Shown here in pieces: positions 33,960-43,600 of a stretch of 64,000 bases of DNA. Under the pieces are notes generated by a model, which saw only the letters and a program-made list of their open reading frames with translations, was not told the origin of the DNA and made no database searches. The stretch's first letter is position 1; every line of letters starts with the position of its first letter. Position numbers and translations under genes: made by a program. The DNA is from UBA12474 sp964549625 (GTDB lineage: Bacteria > Babelota > Babeliae > Babelales > Babelaceae). The DNA lies in NCBI GenBank assembly GCA_964549625.1, contig CAZJVA010000001.1, positions 248,001 to 312,000 of the forward strand. Direction: 5' to 3'.

Positions 33960-35351
33960 TTAAGCGCTTTGCAAAAAGTACAAAATTCTATGTTTAGCTT
34001 CGCTCAGCGAAAGCATTTCAACTAAATCTTTAATGCCAATTCCATGGGCATTTCCTGTTAAGGCAATACGGATAAGGGCGAAAAGATGCTTCTTCTCTTC
34101 TTTGCTGCAAGCGGTCTTGGTTGTTTCAAAAAATATTTCATCACTCGTTGCGTTGGCAAGTTGTTCGAGCGCTGGGGTGAGTGTGGTGATGTGGTGTTCG
34201 CGGATGAGCTCTTTTGAAAATGTTTGTGGTGCGCGGTAAAAAAATTCTAGTAAATTAGGCGCATCATTAAGTGTTTGCATGTTTGGACGAATCTTTTCTA
34301 TGAGAGTATGCAGCCGCAAATTTTCTTGGGCTTCTGGGAACTGTTTTTGCAAAAATGGTAGTGCCCGCTGAATAAGCTCATCTAGTGGCATGCGTTGAAT
34401 CCATTTGTGATTAATCCAAAGGAGCTTTTCTGCATCATACTTAACGCTGCTTTTTGGACTGTTTGAATCAAAGGGGATAACGGCAGCAAGCTCTTCTATG
34501 GATAGAATTTCTTCTTCAAGTGAGTGGCCGAGGAGTGCAACATAGTTGCAGATGGCTTGTGGTACGTATCCTGCTTCCTTGAGATCATTGAGCGAGAACC
34601 CAAAGTCCCGTTTAGAGAGCTTTTTGCCTTCAGCGCTACAAACAAGAGGTAGGTGGAAGAATTTAGGGGCTGCTTTGTTATAGGCGTTATAAAGGGCCAC
34701 TTGGCTTGCGCTATTTGAAAGGTGGTCTTCGCCTCGAATCACCATAGTGATGCCCATTTCTAGGTCATCAACAAAGTTTGCGAATAAGAAGGTAAATGAG
34801 CCGTCTTGGCGCGTTAGTGCAAAGTCAGAGAAGTTACGCAGATCGAACGCCATCTCGCCTCTAGTCACCTCTAAAAAAGAGATGGTCGACTCTGGAAGGC
34901 GCAGGCGCCAAATAAAGGGGACGTTTTGCGCAAGTTTTTGCTCAACTTCTTCTTTGGAGAGTCTAAGACACGCACGATCGTATTTTGGTGGCAGCCCTCG
35001 CGCAATTTGTTGTTGACGCCGAGATTCAAGCTCTTCGGGCGTGTCAAAACAGCGATAGACTAAATTCTGTGCAATGAGCTGATCAAGATAAGTTTGGTAC
35101 AGCTCCGTGCGTTTTGACTGAAAGTAGGGGCCCTCGTCCACCTGTATACCTAGCCAGAGCAGGTCTTCTTGTATTTTTATGGCACCTGGATCTACGTCAC
35201 GAGACTGATCGGTATCTTCGACGCGAAGAATGAATGTGCCCGCGGTCTTGAGGGCATACAGTTTGTTGAATAAGGCGGCTCGTACGCTTCCAAGGTGAAG
35301 CCAGCCGGTTGGTGAGGGGGCAAACCTAACACGTTCTTGTGTGTTGTTCAT
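33960..35351 (-). CDS. gltX: Glutamyl-tRNA synthetase
   Basis: Class I synthetase for tRNA-Glu, 463 residues. The N-terminus RFAPSPTGWLHLGSVRAALFN holds the HIGH motif, and KKLSKRDFGF is the KMSKS-type loop; VEDTDQSR is the conserved region that binds glutamate. AAGGAT precedes ATG 35351. No separate glutaminyl-tRNA synthetase is in the window, so this enzyme may also serve the tRNA-Gln route with a GatCAB amidotransferase, which cannot be tested here. Confidence 0.96.
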   Translation of the reverse strand: MNNTQERVRFAPSPTGWLHLGSVRAALFNKLYALKTAGTFILRVEDTDQSRDVDPGAIKIQEDLLWLGIQVDEGPYFQSKRTELYQTYLDQLIAQNLVYRCFDTPEELESRRQQQIARGLPPKYDRACLRLSKEEVEQKLAQNVPFIWRLRLPESTISFLEVTRGEMAFDLRNFSDFALTRQDGSFTFLFANFVDDLEMGITMVIRGEDHLSNSASQVALYNAYNKAAPKFFHLPLVCSAEGKKLSKRDFGFSLNDLKEAGYVPQAICNYVALLGHSLEEEILSIEELAAVIPFDSNSPKSSVKYDAEKLLWINHKWIQRMPLDELIQRALPFLQKQFPEAQENLRLHTLIEKIRPNMQTLNDAPNLLEFFYRAPQTFSKELIREHHITTLTPALEQLANATSDEIFFETTKTACSKEEKKHLFALIRIALTGNAHGIGIKDLVEMLSLSEAKHRILYFLQSA

Positions 35352-35497
35352 GAACAGTATCCTTAGTGTTGTGAGCTTTTTGGTTAGTATACTCAAAATT
35401 TTATTCCTGGGCATGAAGATAGAAGTGCAAATCTCTTGACGTGAAAAAACACTCCTTGATACGTTCTCAACGAGTTCCAGGGGAAAGGGGGGGAAAC

Positions 35498-35797
35498 ATG
35501 AAAAAAAGTTTGCATATTGTCGTGGGCGATTTGGATTCGCCGCGGCGTTTTGCCGAAGCGCTCAAAATGCGCATTCGTCAGGGGGAGGCGGAGGGTGTTG
35601 TCTCTGTAGTTTCTAATGATGAAATTGAGATTAATGTCTGTGGACCCAAGGACCAGGTTGATGATTTTCTTGGTGTTTTGGACACGGTGGTGTTTTTTGA
35701 GCAGCGTAATTCGGGGCACGCTATATCGGTTGTTGCAACGCCATTAATGCGGCATGAAGATTATCGCGGTGTTTTGCGGTTTGTTATGCCTCGTTAA
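35498..35797 (+). CDS. Small protein with acylphosphatase-like pattern, unknown function
   Basis: A 99-residue soluble protein. The order strand-helix-strand-strand (EIEINVCGPKDQVDDFLGVLDT with a preceding long helix) and the size recall the acylphosphatase fold, but the catalytic VQGVGFR loop is missing, so it would not be an active acylphosphatase. It may be an ACT/ACP-fold binding protein. ATG 35498 follows GGGGGGGAAAC and is preferred to the upstream in-frame start. It is divergent from gltX. Confidence 0.5.
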   Translation: MKKSLHIVVGDLDSPRRFAEALKMRIRQGEAEGVVSVVSNDEIEINVCGPKDQVDDFLGVLDTVVFFEQRNSGHAISVVATPLMRHEDYRGVLRFVMPR

Positions 35798-35857
35798 ATG
35801 GTCGGTAATTATGCGTTTTAGGCAAAGGTCTTCACAGCAGAGAAAAGCTAGCTTACA

Positions 35858-35872
35858 CTGGAACGGTTCCAG
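35858..35872. promoter_or_regulatory. Candidate operator: 15-bp perfect palindrome
   Basis: CTGGAAC-G-GTTCCAG is a perfect 7-bp dyad around one base, 44 bases before the membrane protein that leads into the pot operon. The size and symmetry fit a repressor site. Confidence 0.4.
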
Positions 35873-35915
35873 AAAATTGATGATGTAGAACTTTTGTCTA
35901 AGAGGGCTTGCCGGT

Positions 35916-36605
35916 ATGTCTAGTAATTGCTCGATGAAGTCGTGTGACTTGTGTTGTCATGAAACGCATAGTGTTTGGGGCGAGTTGGTTTGCCACGTAC
36001 CCTATGCTATTATTGCACTGGCTGTTGCGTTCATTTTTTTGTCGATAACTTTTTTCTTTGGGTTGGCTTTGCCTGAAGATGTTGTTCGCTTTGGGTATCA
36101 CGTTCTTTTTCACTCCTTTCATTATCTTCATATTATTGTCTCCGTTGCTGGAGCAGCCTTAACCTATTTTCGTTTTGGCCGTTCTTGGCTTACGGGTATT
36201 TTGGTCGCGCTTATAGCGCCAACTTTTTTTTGTATTTTGTCAGATATCTTGCTTCCTGCTCTTTCTGGACGCATTCTTGGTGTTGATATGGTGGTCCATG
36301 TCTGCTTTTTTCAGCTATTTGATGCGATAAATCTTTTGGTGTTTATGCTCATGGGTTTGGTTGCAGGACTTGCGCTTACTAAGGCGCCTGATTCAATAAA
36401 GCGTATTTCTACTTATTTTCATTCTGCGCATACCTTAATTAGTTCGATGGCATCTGTTTTTTACATGGTTGCTAACGGCTTTGACAATTGGTTTGGCATG
36501 ATGGGGATTCTGTTTTTGTTTATGTTTTTTGCTGTGGTTGTGCCTTGCACGTTGTCTGATATTGTTGTTCCGTTTTACTGTGCTCGGGGTGTCCGGAGTA
36601 GATAA
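35916..36605 (+). CDS. Polytopic membrane protein, unknown function
   Basis: A 229-residue protein with about six hydrophobic helices, a Cys-rich N-terminus (CSMKSCDLCCHETH) and several membrane-embedded His (GYHVLFHSFHYLH; FHSAHTL). Such His and Cys could bind metal or haem, but no family was recognised. It ends 24 bases before potA on the same strand and probably shares a transcript with the pot genes. Confidence 0.6.
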   Translation: MSSNCSMKSCDLCCHETHSVWGELVCHVPYAIIALAVAFIFLSITFFFGLALPEDVVRFGYHVLFHSFHYLHIIVSVAGAALTYFRFGRSWLTGILVALIAPTFFCILSDILLPALSGRILGVDMVVHVCFFQLFDAINLLVFMLMGLVAGLALTKAPDSIKRISTYFHSAHTLISSMASVFYMVANGFDNWFGMMGILFLFMFFAVVVPCTLSDIVVPFYCARGVRSR

Positions 36606-36629
36606 GCGTTATAAGACGCAGGAGCTGCT

Positions 36630-37736
36630 GTGAGAAGTGTTGAATTTCGCAATGTTACTAAACTGTATCATGGTGAAACAGTTGTTGAAAACCTTGATTT
36701 AACAATTCCCTCGGGTAAATTTTTTGCGTTACTCGGTCCCAGCGGGTGTGGCAAAACAACGCTGTTGAGGCTTATTGGGGGATTTGAAGAGGTTGATTCA
36801 GGAGAAATTTTTCTTGGCGAGACTGCGATAACCCGTTTGCCGAGCAATGAGCGACGTATTAATACGGTATTTCAGAGCTATGCACTTTTTCCTCATATGA
36901 ATGTCTTTGATAACATAGCCTATAGCCTACGTGTCCGAGGTGTCGATGCTGTTGAGACGCGTAAGAAGGTTGGTCGCATTGCTGAGACCTTTGGCATAGA
37001 ACGGCATTTGGCGCGTAGTGTTACGCAGCTATCGGGTGGGCAGCAGCAACGTGTGGCAATCGCTCGTGCGGTGATTAATGAACCAGACGTTTTGTTATTG
37101 GATGAGCCGCTTGCAGCTCTAGATTCGAAGTTACGTGAGCGCTTGTTAATGGAGCTTGTTGATCTGCAAGATATGTTGCAGACCACGTTTGTGTACATTA
37201 CACATGACCCGTTGGAAGCCCTTGCAGTTGCAGACCAAATGGCTATTATGGGGCCGGAAGGGACTATTGAGCAGCAGGGTACTCCACGTGAGATTTATGA
37301 GTATCCAGTTTCTTCGTTTGTTGCGCGCTTTTTGGGAACAACGAATGTTCTTGAGGGAGTTGCGCAAAAAAGCGGGGGAGCGGAGTGGATACTTCGAGTT
37401 GCTGATCTTGGTGACTTAATTATTGATCAGACGGCGCAGACCCCCGGTGCCAGCGCTGTGTTAGAAGAAGAGGCTGTTGCTCGTATTAGCGTCCGCCCAG
37501 AAAAAATTATGATTACAAAGGTGCCGCAGGCCGGGCAGACACCGGGAATTGTTGGGCGTGTTGATAAGATGTTTTATAACGGGCATTCGACGATGTATCA
37601 CGTGCGGATAAATGATTCTACGTTGCTCCGTGTCTTTGAGCAAAATGAAGAGCATACCAAGCAGGAGGTGATTAATTATGATGATACCGTGTATCTCTAT
37701 TGGTTACCAAAAAATGTGGTGGTGTTAGAACGATGA
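36630..37736 (+). CDS. potA: Spermidine/putrescine ABC transporter ATPase PotA
   Basis: Energises polyamine uptake. The 368-residue protein has Walker A GPSGCGKTT, the ABC signature LSGGQQQRVAIARA, Walker B LLLDEPLAALD, and a C-terminal TOBE-like region (VRPEKIMITK). The GTG start at 36630 has AGGAG upstream. It overlaps potB by ATGA. The group to which it belongs (with PotB/C/D partners) supports polyamines rather than iron or sulfate, though specificity is inferred. Confidence 0.93.
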   Translation: MRSVEFRNVTKLYHGETVVENLDLTIPSGKFFALLGPSGCGKTTLLRLIGGFEEVDSGEIFLGETAITRLPSNERRINTVFQSYALFPHMNVFDNIAYSLRVRGVDAVETRKKVGRIAETFGIERHLARSVTQLSGGQQQRVAIARAVINEPDVLLLDEPLAALDSKLRERLLMELVDLQDMLQTTFVYITHDPLEALAVADQMAIMGPEGTIEQQGTPREIYEYPVSSFVARFLGTTNVLEGVAQKSGGAEWILRVADLGDLIIDQTAQTPGASAVLEEEAVARISVRPEKIMITKVPQAGQTPGIVGRVDKMFYNGHSTMYHVRINDSTLLRVFEQNEEHTKQEVINYDDTVYLYWLPKNVVVLER

Positions 37737-38614
37737 TAGTAAAAAAGATCTTTACCCAAGAGCTTCCTTTTTTTCTAGGCCTGCCAGCTTTTTTGTGGCA
37801 GGTGGTGTTTATTTATGCGCCATTACTGTTGATGATAGGATTGAGTTTTAAGTCTTTTTCGCTTGAATATGTGACAACATTTTTGAATCGAGAATATTTT
37901 TTAATCCTTGTTCGATCGTTGGTGCTTGGTGCTGGGACGGCGAGCTTTGCTCTTTTGTTGGGGTATCCGGTAGCATATTGGATTGCTCTTTGCTCGGGGC
38001 GGTTAAAAAGTTTTTTGTTGTTTCTTCTCTTTTTGCCTTTTTTGACTAACATTTTACTTCATATTTATGCGTGGATGTTGCTGTTAAGTCGGACCGGTTT
38101 TTTGAATCAGTTGTTGCAGTTTTTACATATTACGGCTGAGCCTGTTCATTTTCTTAATTCGGCGAGTGCGGTTTTTGCTGTTATGGTCTATTGCTATGTT
38201 CCGTTTATTATTTTGCCAATTTACTCTGATTTAGAAAAATTTGATGTGCGCATGATAGAGGCCTCCGCTGATCTTGGAGCAAGTTCTTGGCAAACGTTTT
38301 GGCGTGTGATTTTTCCGTTGAGTTTGCCGGGTGTTCGTTCTGGTCTTTTTTTGGTTTTGGTGCCTGCGTTTAGTGAGTTTATTGTCCCTGAGCTCATCGG
38401 TGGAGATCGTATGGTTTTTGCTGGTGGTGTGGTTGCACATTTTACTTTGCATGGGGATATGGTCTCTTATGGTGCGGCCTTTACGTTACTTGCAGCGCTG
38501 GTCTTGGTTTGTGTCGTTTCGCTCTTGTATTGGCTTATTAGCCCGCGCTGGTGGCGTACTCGCGGGGTTGCTGTTTCGCAAGATCTGACGCACTCTTCTT
38601 CCGGGGGGGAATAA
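37733..38614 (+). CDS. potB: Spermidine/putrescine ABC transporter permease PotB
   Basis: Integral membrane permease, 293 residues, six helices. The cytoplasmic EAA loop is visible as EASADLGASSWQTFWRVIFPLSLPG, which contacts PotA. ATG 37733 overlaps the potA stop; the frame is open upstream but that is inside potA. It overlaps potC by one base. Confidence 0.92.
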   Translation: MIVKKIFTQELPFFLGLPAFLWQVVFIYAPLLLMIGLSFKSFSLEYVTTFLNREYFLILVRSLVLGAGTASFALLLGYPVAYWIALCSGRLKSFLLFLLFLPFLTNILLHIYAWMLLLSRTGFLNQLLQFLHITAEPVHFLNSASAVFAVMVYCYVPFIILPIYSDLEKFDVRMIEASADLGASSWQTFWRVIFPLSLPGVRSGLFLVLVPAFSEFIVPELIGGDRMVFAGGVVAHFTLHGDMVSYGAAFTLLAALVLVCVVSLLYWLISPRWWRTRGVAVSQDLTHSSSGGE

Positions 38615-39405
38615 TGGCAATGCGACAAAAAAATCTTGCCCGGGTGTGGAATTTAATCTGGGTTGTACTGTTTTTTGTTTTTTTGTATGTTCCTCTGGTG
38701 GTCTTAGTGACCTTTTCATTTAATAATGCCGCGTTTCCTGCGCCATGGGTGGGTGGTACGCTGCGTTGGTATCGGGAGTTGTTTCTTGATGCTGCTATCT
38801 GGACGAGTTTTATAAATTCACTTTTTGTTGCTTTTTCAGCAGTCATATTAAGTACTTTTATGGGCGTTTTTGTTGTTTTTTGGGCTATGCGAAATGTCTA
38901 TGTTAGACGCCTGATTTCGCATTTTTATGTTAATTTGATGCTGCCGGAAATTATAATAGCGGTTGGGTTGTTGCATCTTGCAATTATGGTTGGATTGCCT
39001 TTGGGCGCCGCAACACTTATAGCGGCCCATACCGTTTTAGGGCTTGGGTATGTTGTTCCATTGATATTTGAGCGCTATCAGGAGTTGGATAAGCGTCTTA
39101 TGGAGGCTGCTTTGGATCTTGGAGCATCGCCATTTTTTGCCTTCGGGTCCATTATTTTGCCGTTATTAAAATCAACGATACTTGCTGCGGCAGTATTGGT
39201 CTTTATTATTTCGTTTGACGACTTTGTCTGTGCTTATTTTTGTGCGGGAAGCACTTTTCAAACCCTGCCTCTTTATATTTTGTCGATGTTGCGTGTTGGT
39301 ATCTCTCCTGAGGTTGGGGCGCTATCTACCGTCTTATTGGTATTGTGTAGTGGTTTGGTTTTGTTGTATGCGTTGTTGCTCGCTAAAAAGCGCAAAGGAG
39401 TCTAA
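38614..39405 (+). CDS. potC: Spermidine/putrescine ABC transporter permease PotC
   Basis: Second permease of the transporter, 263 residues, six helices. The EAA loop is EAALDLGASPFFAFGSIILPLLKS, and the FDDFVCAYF segment is typical of PotC. ATG 38614 follows GGGGGGA and shares a base with the potB stop (TAATG); potD starts the same way at the other end. Confidence 0.92.
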   Translation: MAMRQKNLARVWNLIWVVLFFVFLYVPLVVLVTFSFNNAAFPAPWVGGTLRWYRELFLDAAIWTSFINSLFVAFSAVILSTFMGVFVVFWAMRNVYVRRLISHFYVNLMLPEIIIAVGLLHLAIMVGLPLGAATLIAAHTVLGLGYVVPLIFERYQELDKRLMEAALDLGASPFFAFGSIILPLLKSTILAAAVLVFIISFDDFVCAYFCAGSTFQTLPLYILSMLRVGISPEVGALSTVLLVLCSGLVLLYALLLAKKRKGV

Positions 39406-40493
39406 TGCGAAACTTTTCTTGGTCACGCTGGTTGATTCGCCTTGGTATGGTTGCGTTTTGGGCTATGATTTTGATGGCGCTCTTCTCAATGGTCAAATAT
39501 ACATGGTTTTCTAAGGAGCGCTCTATTACGGTCTTGTCTTGGAGTGTCATGTTTGACCATGACCGTATTCGTGAATTTGAGAAAAAGACTGGTATCCGAG
39601 TTCATTTAAACTATTATGAGAGCAATGAAGAGCTGCTGGTGAAGCTTCGTGCAACAAAGGGGCAGGGCTTTGATCTTATTGCGCCCTCTGACTATGCGGT
39701 TGAGAAGTTAGTTAAAGAGGGCCTGTTAAAAAAGCTTGATCGACGTAAGATGCTGTATTTTGATTCGATAAATCCAAAGCTTTTGGGCCATTATTTTGAT
39801 CCGAATAACGAATATTCGGTTCCTTACATATGGTCTGTTTATTGTATTGCGTATAATGCCCACAAAGTTATGGTTGATGCGGTTGCCAACTATTGGGATC
39901 TCCTGTTTGCGCGTTATAAGGATGAGCCGTGGTATAGAGTTGTTATGACCAATGATCCACTTGAGGCTATTGTTTTTGCAGCAATCCGACTTTTTGGATT
40001 ACCATTGAAGACTCTATTAAATCAGGAAGATGCGCTTTTGATACAGCGTCTTTTGAAGCAACAAAAGCAGTGGGTTGAGCAGTATGGTAATTTGCGTGGA
40101 GATTTTGCTCTTAATACGGGTAGTGCACATGTGGTTATTATGCACTCAGGCGAAGCTCTACGTGCTGCGCGCATGTATCCTAAAATAGATTTTGTTGTTC
40201 TGCGTCCTAGTGTAATTACTATCGAACATTGTGCTATTCCAGCAGAAAGTACCAAGGATGAGTTGGTATATCAATTCTTGGATTACATGTTTGCCCCAGA
40301 AACTTTTGTGTCGCATTTCCCCAAGACGCTTGACTTTCCTGCGCGTTTTGATGTCGAACCGTTGCTATATCTTTCAAAGCGTGAAGAGGCTGTTTTTAGG
40401 TTGTGGGATGACGTTGATTTTTCATACACGTTTATTCGTGACTTGTTGCCCGAACGCGAACGTTTTGATCTCTGGCTCTCTGTTAAGTCTTAA
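39405..40493 (+). CDS. potD: Spermidine/putrescine-binding protein PotD
   Basis: Periplasmic ligand-binding protein, 362 residues. After one membrane helix (about residues 10-32) the mature domain shows family features: LSWSVMFDHDRIREFEKKTGIRVHLNYYESNEELLVKL and FDLIAPSDYAVEKLVKEGLL, then NEYSVPYIWSVYCIAYN. There is no lipobox, and the helix has no clear cleavage site, so the protein may stay attached to the inner membrane. It completes the potABCD operon. Polyamine versus other cation ligand is inferred from family. Confidence 0.9.
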   Translation: MRNFSWSRWLIRLGMVAFWAMILMALFSMVKYTWFSKERSITVLSWSVMFDHDRIREFEKKTGIRVHLNYYESNEELLVKLRATKGQGFDLIAPSDYAVEKLVKEGLLKKLDRRKMLYFDSINPKLLGHYFDPNNEYSVPYIWSVYCIAYNAHKVMVDAVANYWDLLFARYKDEPWYRVVMTNDPLEAIVFAAIRLFGLPLKTLLNQEDALLIQRLLKQQKQWVEQYGNLRGDFALNTGSAHVVIMHSGEALRAARMYPKIDFVVLRPSVITIEHCAIPAESTKDELVYQFLDYMFAPETFVSHFPKTLDFPARFDVEPLLYLSKREEAVFRLWDDVDFSYTFIRDLLPERERFDLWLSVKS

Positions 40494-40525
40494 ATATTTT
40501 TAGTGTAGTATTCCCATTTCTCTGG

Positions 40526-40554
40526 TTGACAAGCGGGGGGGGATTGTCTAGAAC
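40526..40554 (+). promoter_or_regulatory. Promoter for the large surface-protein gene
   Basis: TTGACA, a 17-bp spacer that contains eight G in a row, and TAGAAC. The -35 is perfect; the G-rich spacer is unusual. About 100 bases of leader follow. Confidence 0.6.
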
Positions 40555-40655
40555 TGATTCATCAGAATCGGGCAGTATCTTTTTTTGCTTGGAGGAGTGT
40601 CGAGCGTTATTTTTTTGGGTATGTAAGGAAGTTGGGTTTTAAAAAGGATGAGTGT

Positions 40656-43600
40656 ATGAATCTACACGCGCTCAAAAAGCATATATGGGCGGCCTTGTTG
40701 GTAGCTACGCTACCCTTAGGGTCGTTATATGCAGATAAAATTTGGAATGGTGTTGTTGGGGCTGGGCTGAATGCGTTCAATGAAAACGTTAACGTGACCG
40801 GACACGTTCAGTTTAACAGCGCTCACGTGGAAATGCGTGCTGATGATGGTTTTCCGCATTTTTTCAATGTTACTGTTCAAGCTATATTGAGTCAGAATAT
40901 TCCTGGGGCTATGTTAGATTTTATTGCTGACAATGGTTCTATAATCTATGTTAATGTGGACAACAATCTGACGTTTGCCGGTAGTGGCGTAGCGGGTTCT
41001 TTTATTGTCACCGTTTCTGGCTCTGGTTCAGTAGTATTCAAACTTGCTGATGACACAGAAGTAAGCCTTACTGATGGAACCTATCTATTCAGTATTATGG
41101 ATGGTGTAAGTCATGATAATGTTGTGGTCGTGCGCAATAATCAAGCAAGCAATGCTGACTGCTCATTTGTCGTTGGTGAGAATTCCCTCTTGGGTTTTGC
41201 GGCACAAAATGGTGCGCATACCGGTCGCATTTCGTTTGTTCCAAGCAATAATATGGCCAATACCGGTCGTTTGAAGCTTGTGGTAAACGATGGCGGTTCT
41301 GTTGCGGTTCAGGGTTATGCGTTTAATCCTTCGGTTCCAGTTGTTCCTGCTGATTTTGTCCTTACCGAGCTTCGTGGACAGTCCGCCGAGTTTGCTATTG
41401 CCAGCAGCGACATGGCTCTTTGGTCAGGCTTGTTGGTAGTTAACAATAACACGGTTTTCCCTCTGTTGCGAACAAATCCATGGTATGTAGATCCTGCACC
41501 TGCTGTTGCGCATCAGCCAGGCTTTATTTTGGGCCAAAATGGTATTTTGAATGTTGCCACGGATTCATATTTAGATTATGTGGCAGCCTATGCCAACATG
41601 AATCCAGCGCCCGCTATTGATAATGATATAATGAGCAAGTTCGAGGTAAATGGCTCGATTCCACCAGTAAACACCCTGGTTAAACAGCGTAATGCTTCGG
41701 CATTGATTGTTGATAGTGGTTCGAAGGACAACTTTGCTGTAGCATATCCTCGTCTTATGGTCGGAGAGGGCGCCAAAGTTTATTTCTTATCGGCAGTTGA
41801 TTTTGATGGTCCTTCGGTTAATGCTGATTTTACTGTTAATCCAACGCGTCAGTATACGGGACAAGCAGGGTATGGTTCGATCGTCTTTGATGTTGAAGGC
41901 CGTCTTGATGTGCTTGGTGGCGGATTAAGTGCTATCAATATTCTTTCGTTGAAGGAAGCCAATGTTGGTGGTTCAGTTTTAATAGAATTCCCAGGCACCC
42001 ACTTTAAACTTCGCATGTATGAAAAAGTGACGGTTGATGACGTTGAATACTATAAGCAGTATGGAAAAGCATGCGCACTGATCAATGGTCGTATTAATCT
42101 TAACAATATTGCCTTGCAGCATACGGATTCGATTCATCAGGTATACGAAAAAAATATAACAGCTGAGTCTGAGCCAACCTATATTGGTGGCGAAAGCTTC
42201 TATCTCGGTGGTTCTATTCATCGCCCAACAGTTGCACTGTATGATTCAAAAATCTTAGTGCACACGGATATGGCTCTCAGCGGTGTTGATATACTCGTTC
42301 CTGATGCAGATGCCTCAAATAATGTCTCAGAAACTATCTTCTATCAAAATGGCTATGTAAAAGACCAGGGCACCGGCCGCAACTTGATTTTGGGAACAAA
42401 TGTTGGTTCAACCGCTCAGGATCTTGGTACTATTGTTGATCGAGCAGCCCATTTTGATGTACGTCAGGAAAATGAGCAGGCGGCGGAAACTGATATTCGC
42501 ATGGAGCTTTTGTCTGCGCCAAACAATGATGAGATTGTTGAGGGTGTTCCTGCCGGTATCGAAAGTCAATATTCTGTTCATTCTATCTACCTTGCGCATT
42601 CAACAAATATTTCTTTAGGTATTTTTGGTGCAGAGGGTGTTGATCCGCTTACAGGTCACCCATTTGTGCCTCTTTCGACAGGTACGTTGCGTATCGGTGG
42701 TCACTTCTTCTCCTTTGAATCTCAAGGGGGTTACCTTGGTGCGCCAAGCCGCAGTATTCAAATAGGTCAAGGTGGAATCTTTGCAGATAACCATGGACGT
42801 ATAGAGCTTTCTGATGCTCATCCTCGGGTGAACATGAATGCCATGATTGGTTTGAGCTATAATGGTGCAGCATATCTGCCTTCGCAGTTTATTACCTATG
42901 ATAAGAACATTGGTATTTCTAACTCAGCATTAGATTTGAGCGTAGCAGCTCAGCGTCAGATTGTTGGCCCAGGAAGCCATGTTTCTGACTACACCTTAGA
43001 TTGGAAGTATATTAAACGTGATCCTACATTTATACCTTACAATCCTCCATCGACGCCAGCAGCAGGGGCCCAAGAGGCGCCGATTGCGGCTAACTTGGCA
43101 ACAATCCCAACTATTTATGCTGGTGCAGGGGAGTTTGCACGTGTTGACCAGTTCCAGATAGCCAACTCGCGCCTTGGCGATTCAGCGCATCTTATGATTA
43201 ATGGTGGTAAGGTCCGTGAGCTTATCTTGCAAAATGGCAAAGAGAGTGGAACAGTTCCAACCGCGGTTGTTGCTCTTAAGGGTGATGGCGAACTTGGTAT
43301 TGGTGCTGCATTTACGAGTCCAGATTCGCTCGAAGCGGCCGTTGTCTTGGGTAATAATGGTTTAACTATCATTGCTGATGGCGACTGTCAGATCTACCTC
43401 AACCAGGATGTTGTTGTTGATGGGGTCTGTCACTTACTTCCTGGTCCAGAGTTTGGTCCAGGTAATCGCCTTGAAATTACTTCTGGTACTGCTAAAGAGT
43501 TTCGCATCAAGCGTGGCGGTGTTCTTGATTTGAGCCTATTTAATCAACTTGGAGAGGCTGTTGTCTTTGGTGGCAATGTTCATGTTATCTTTGAACCGGG

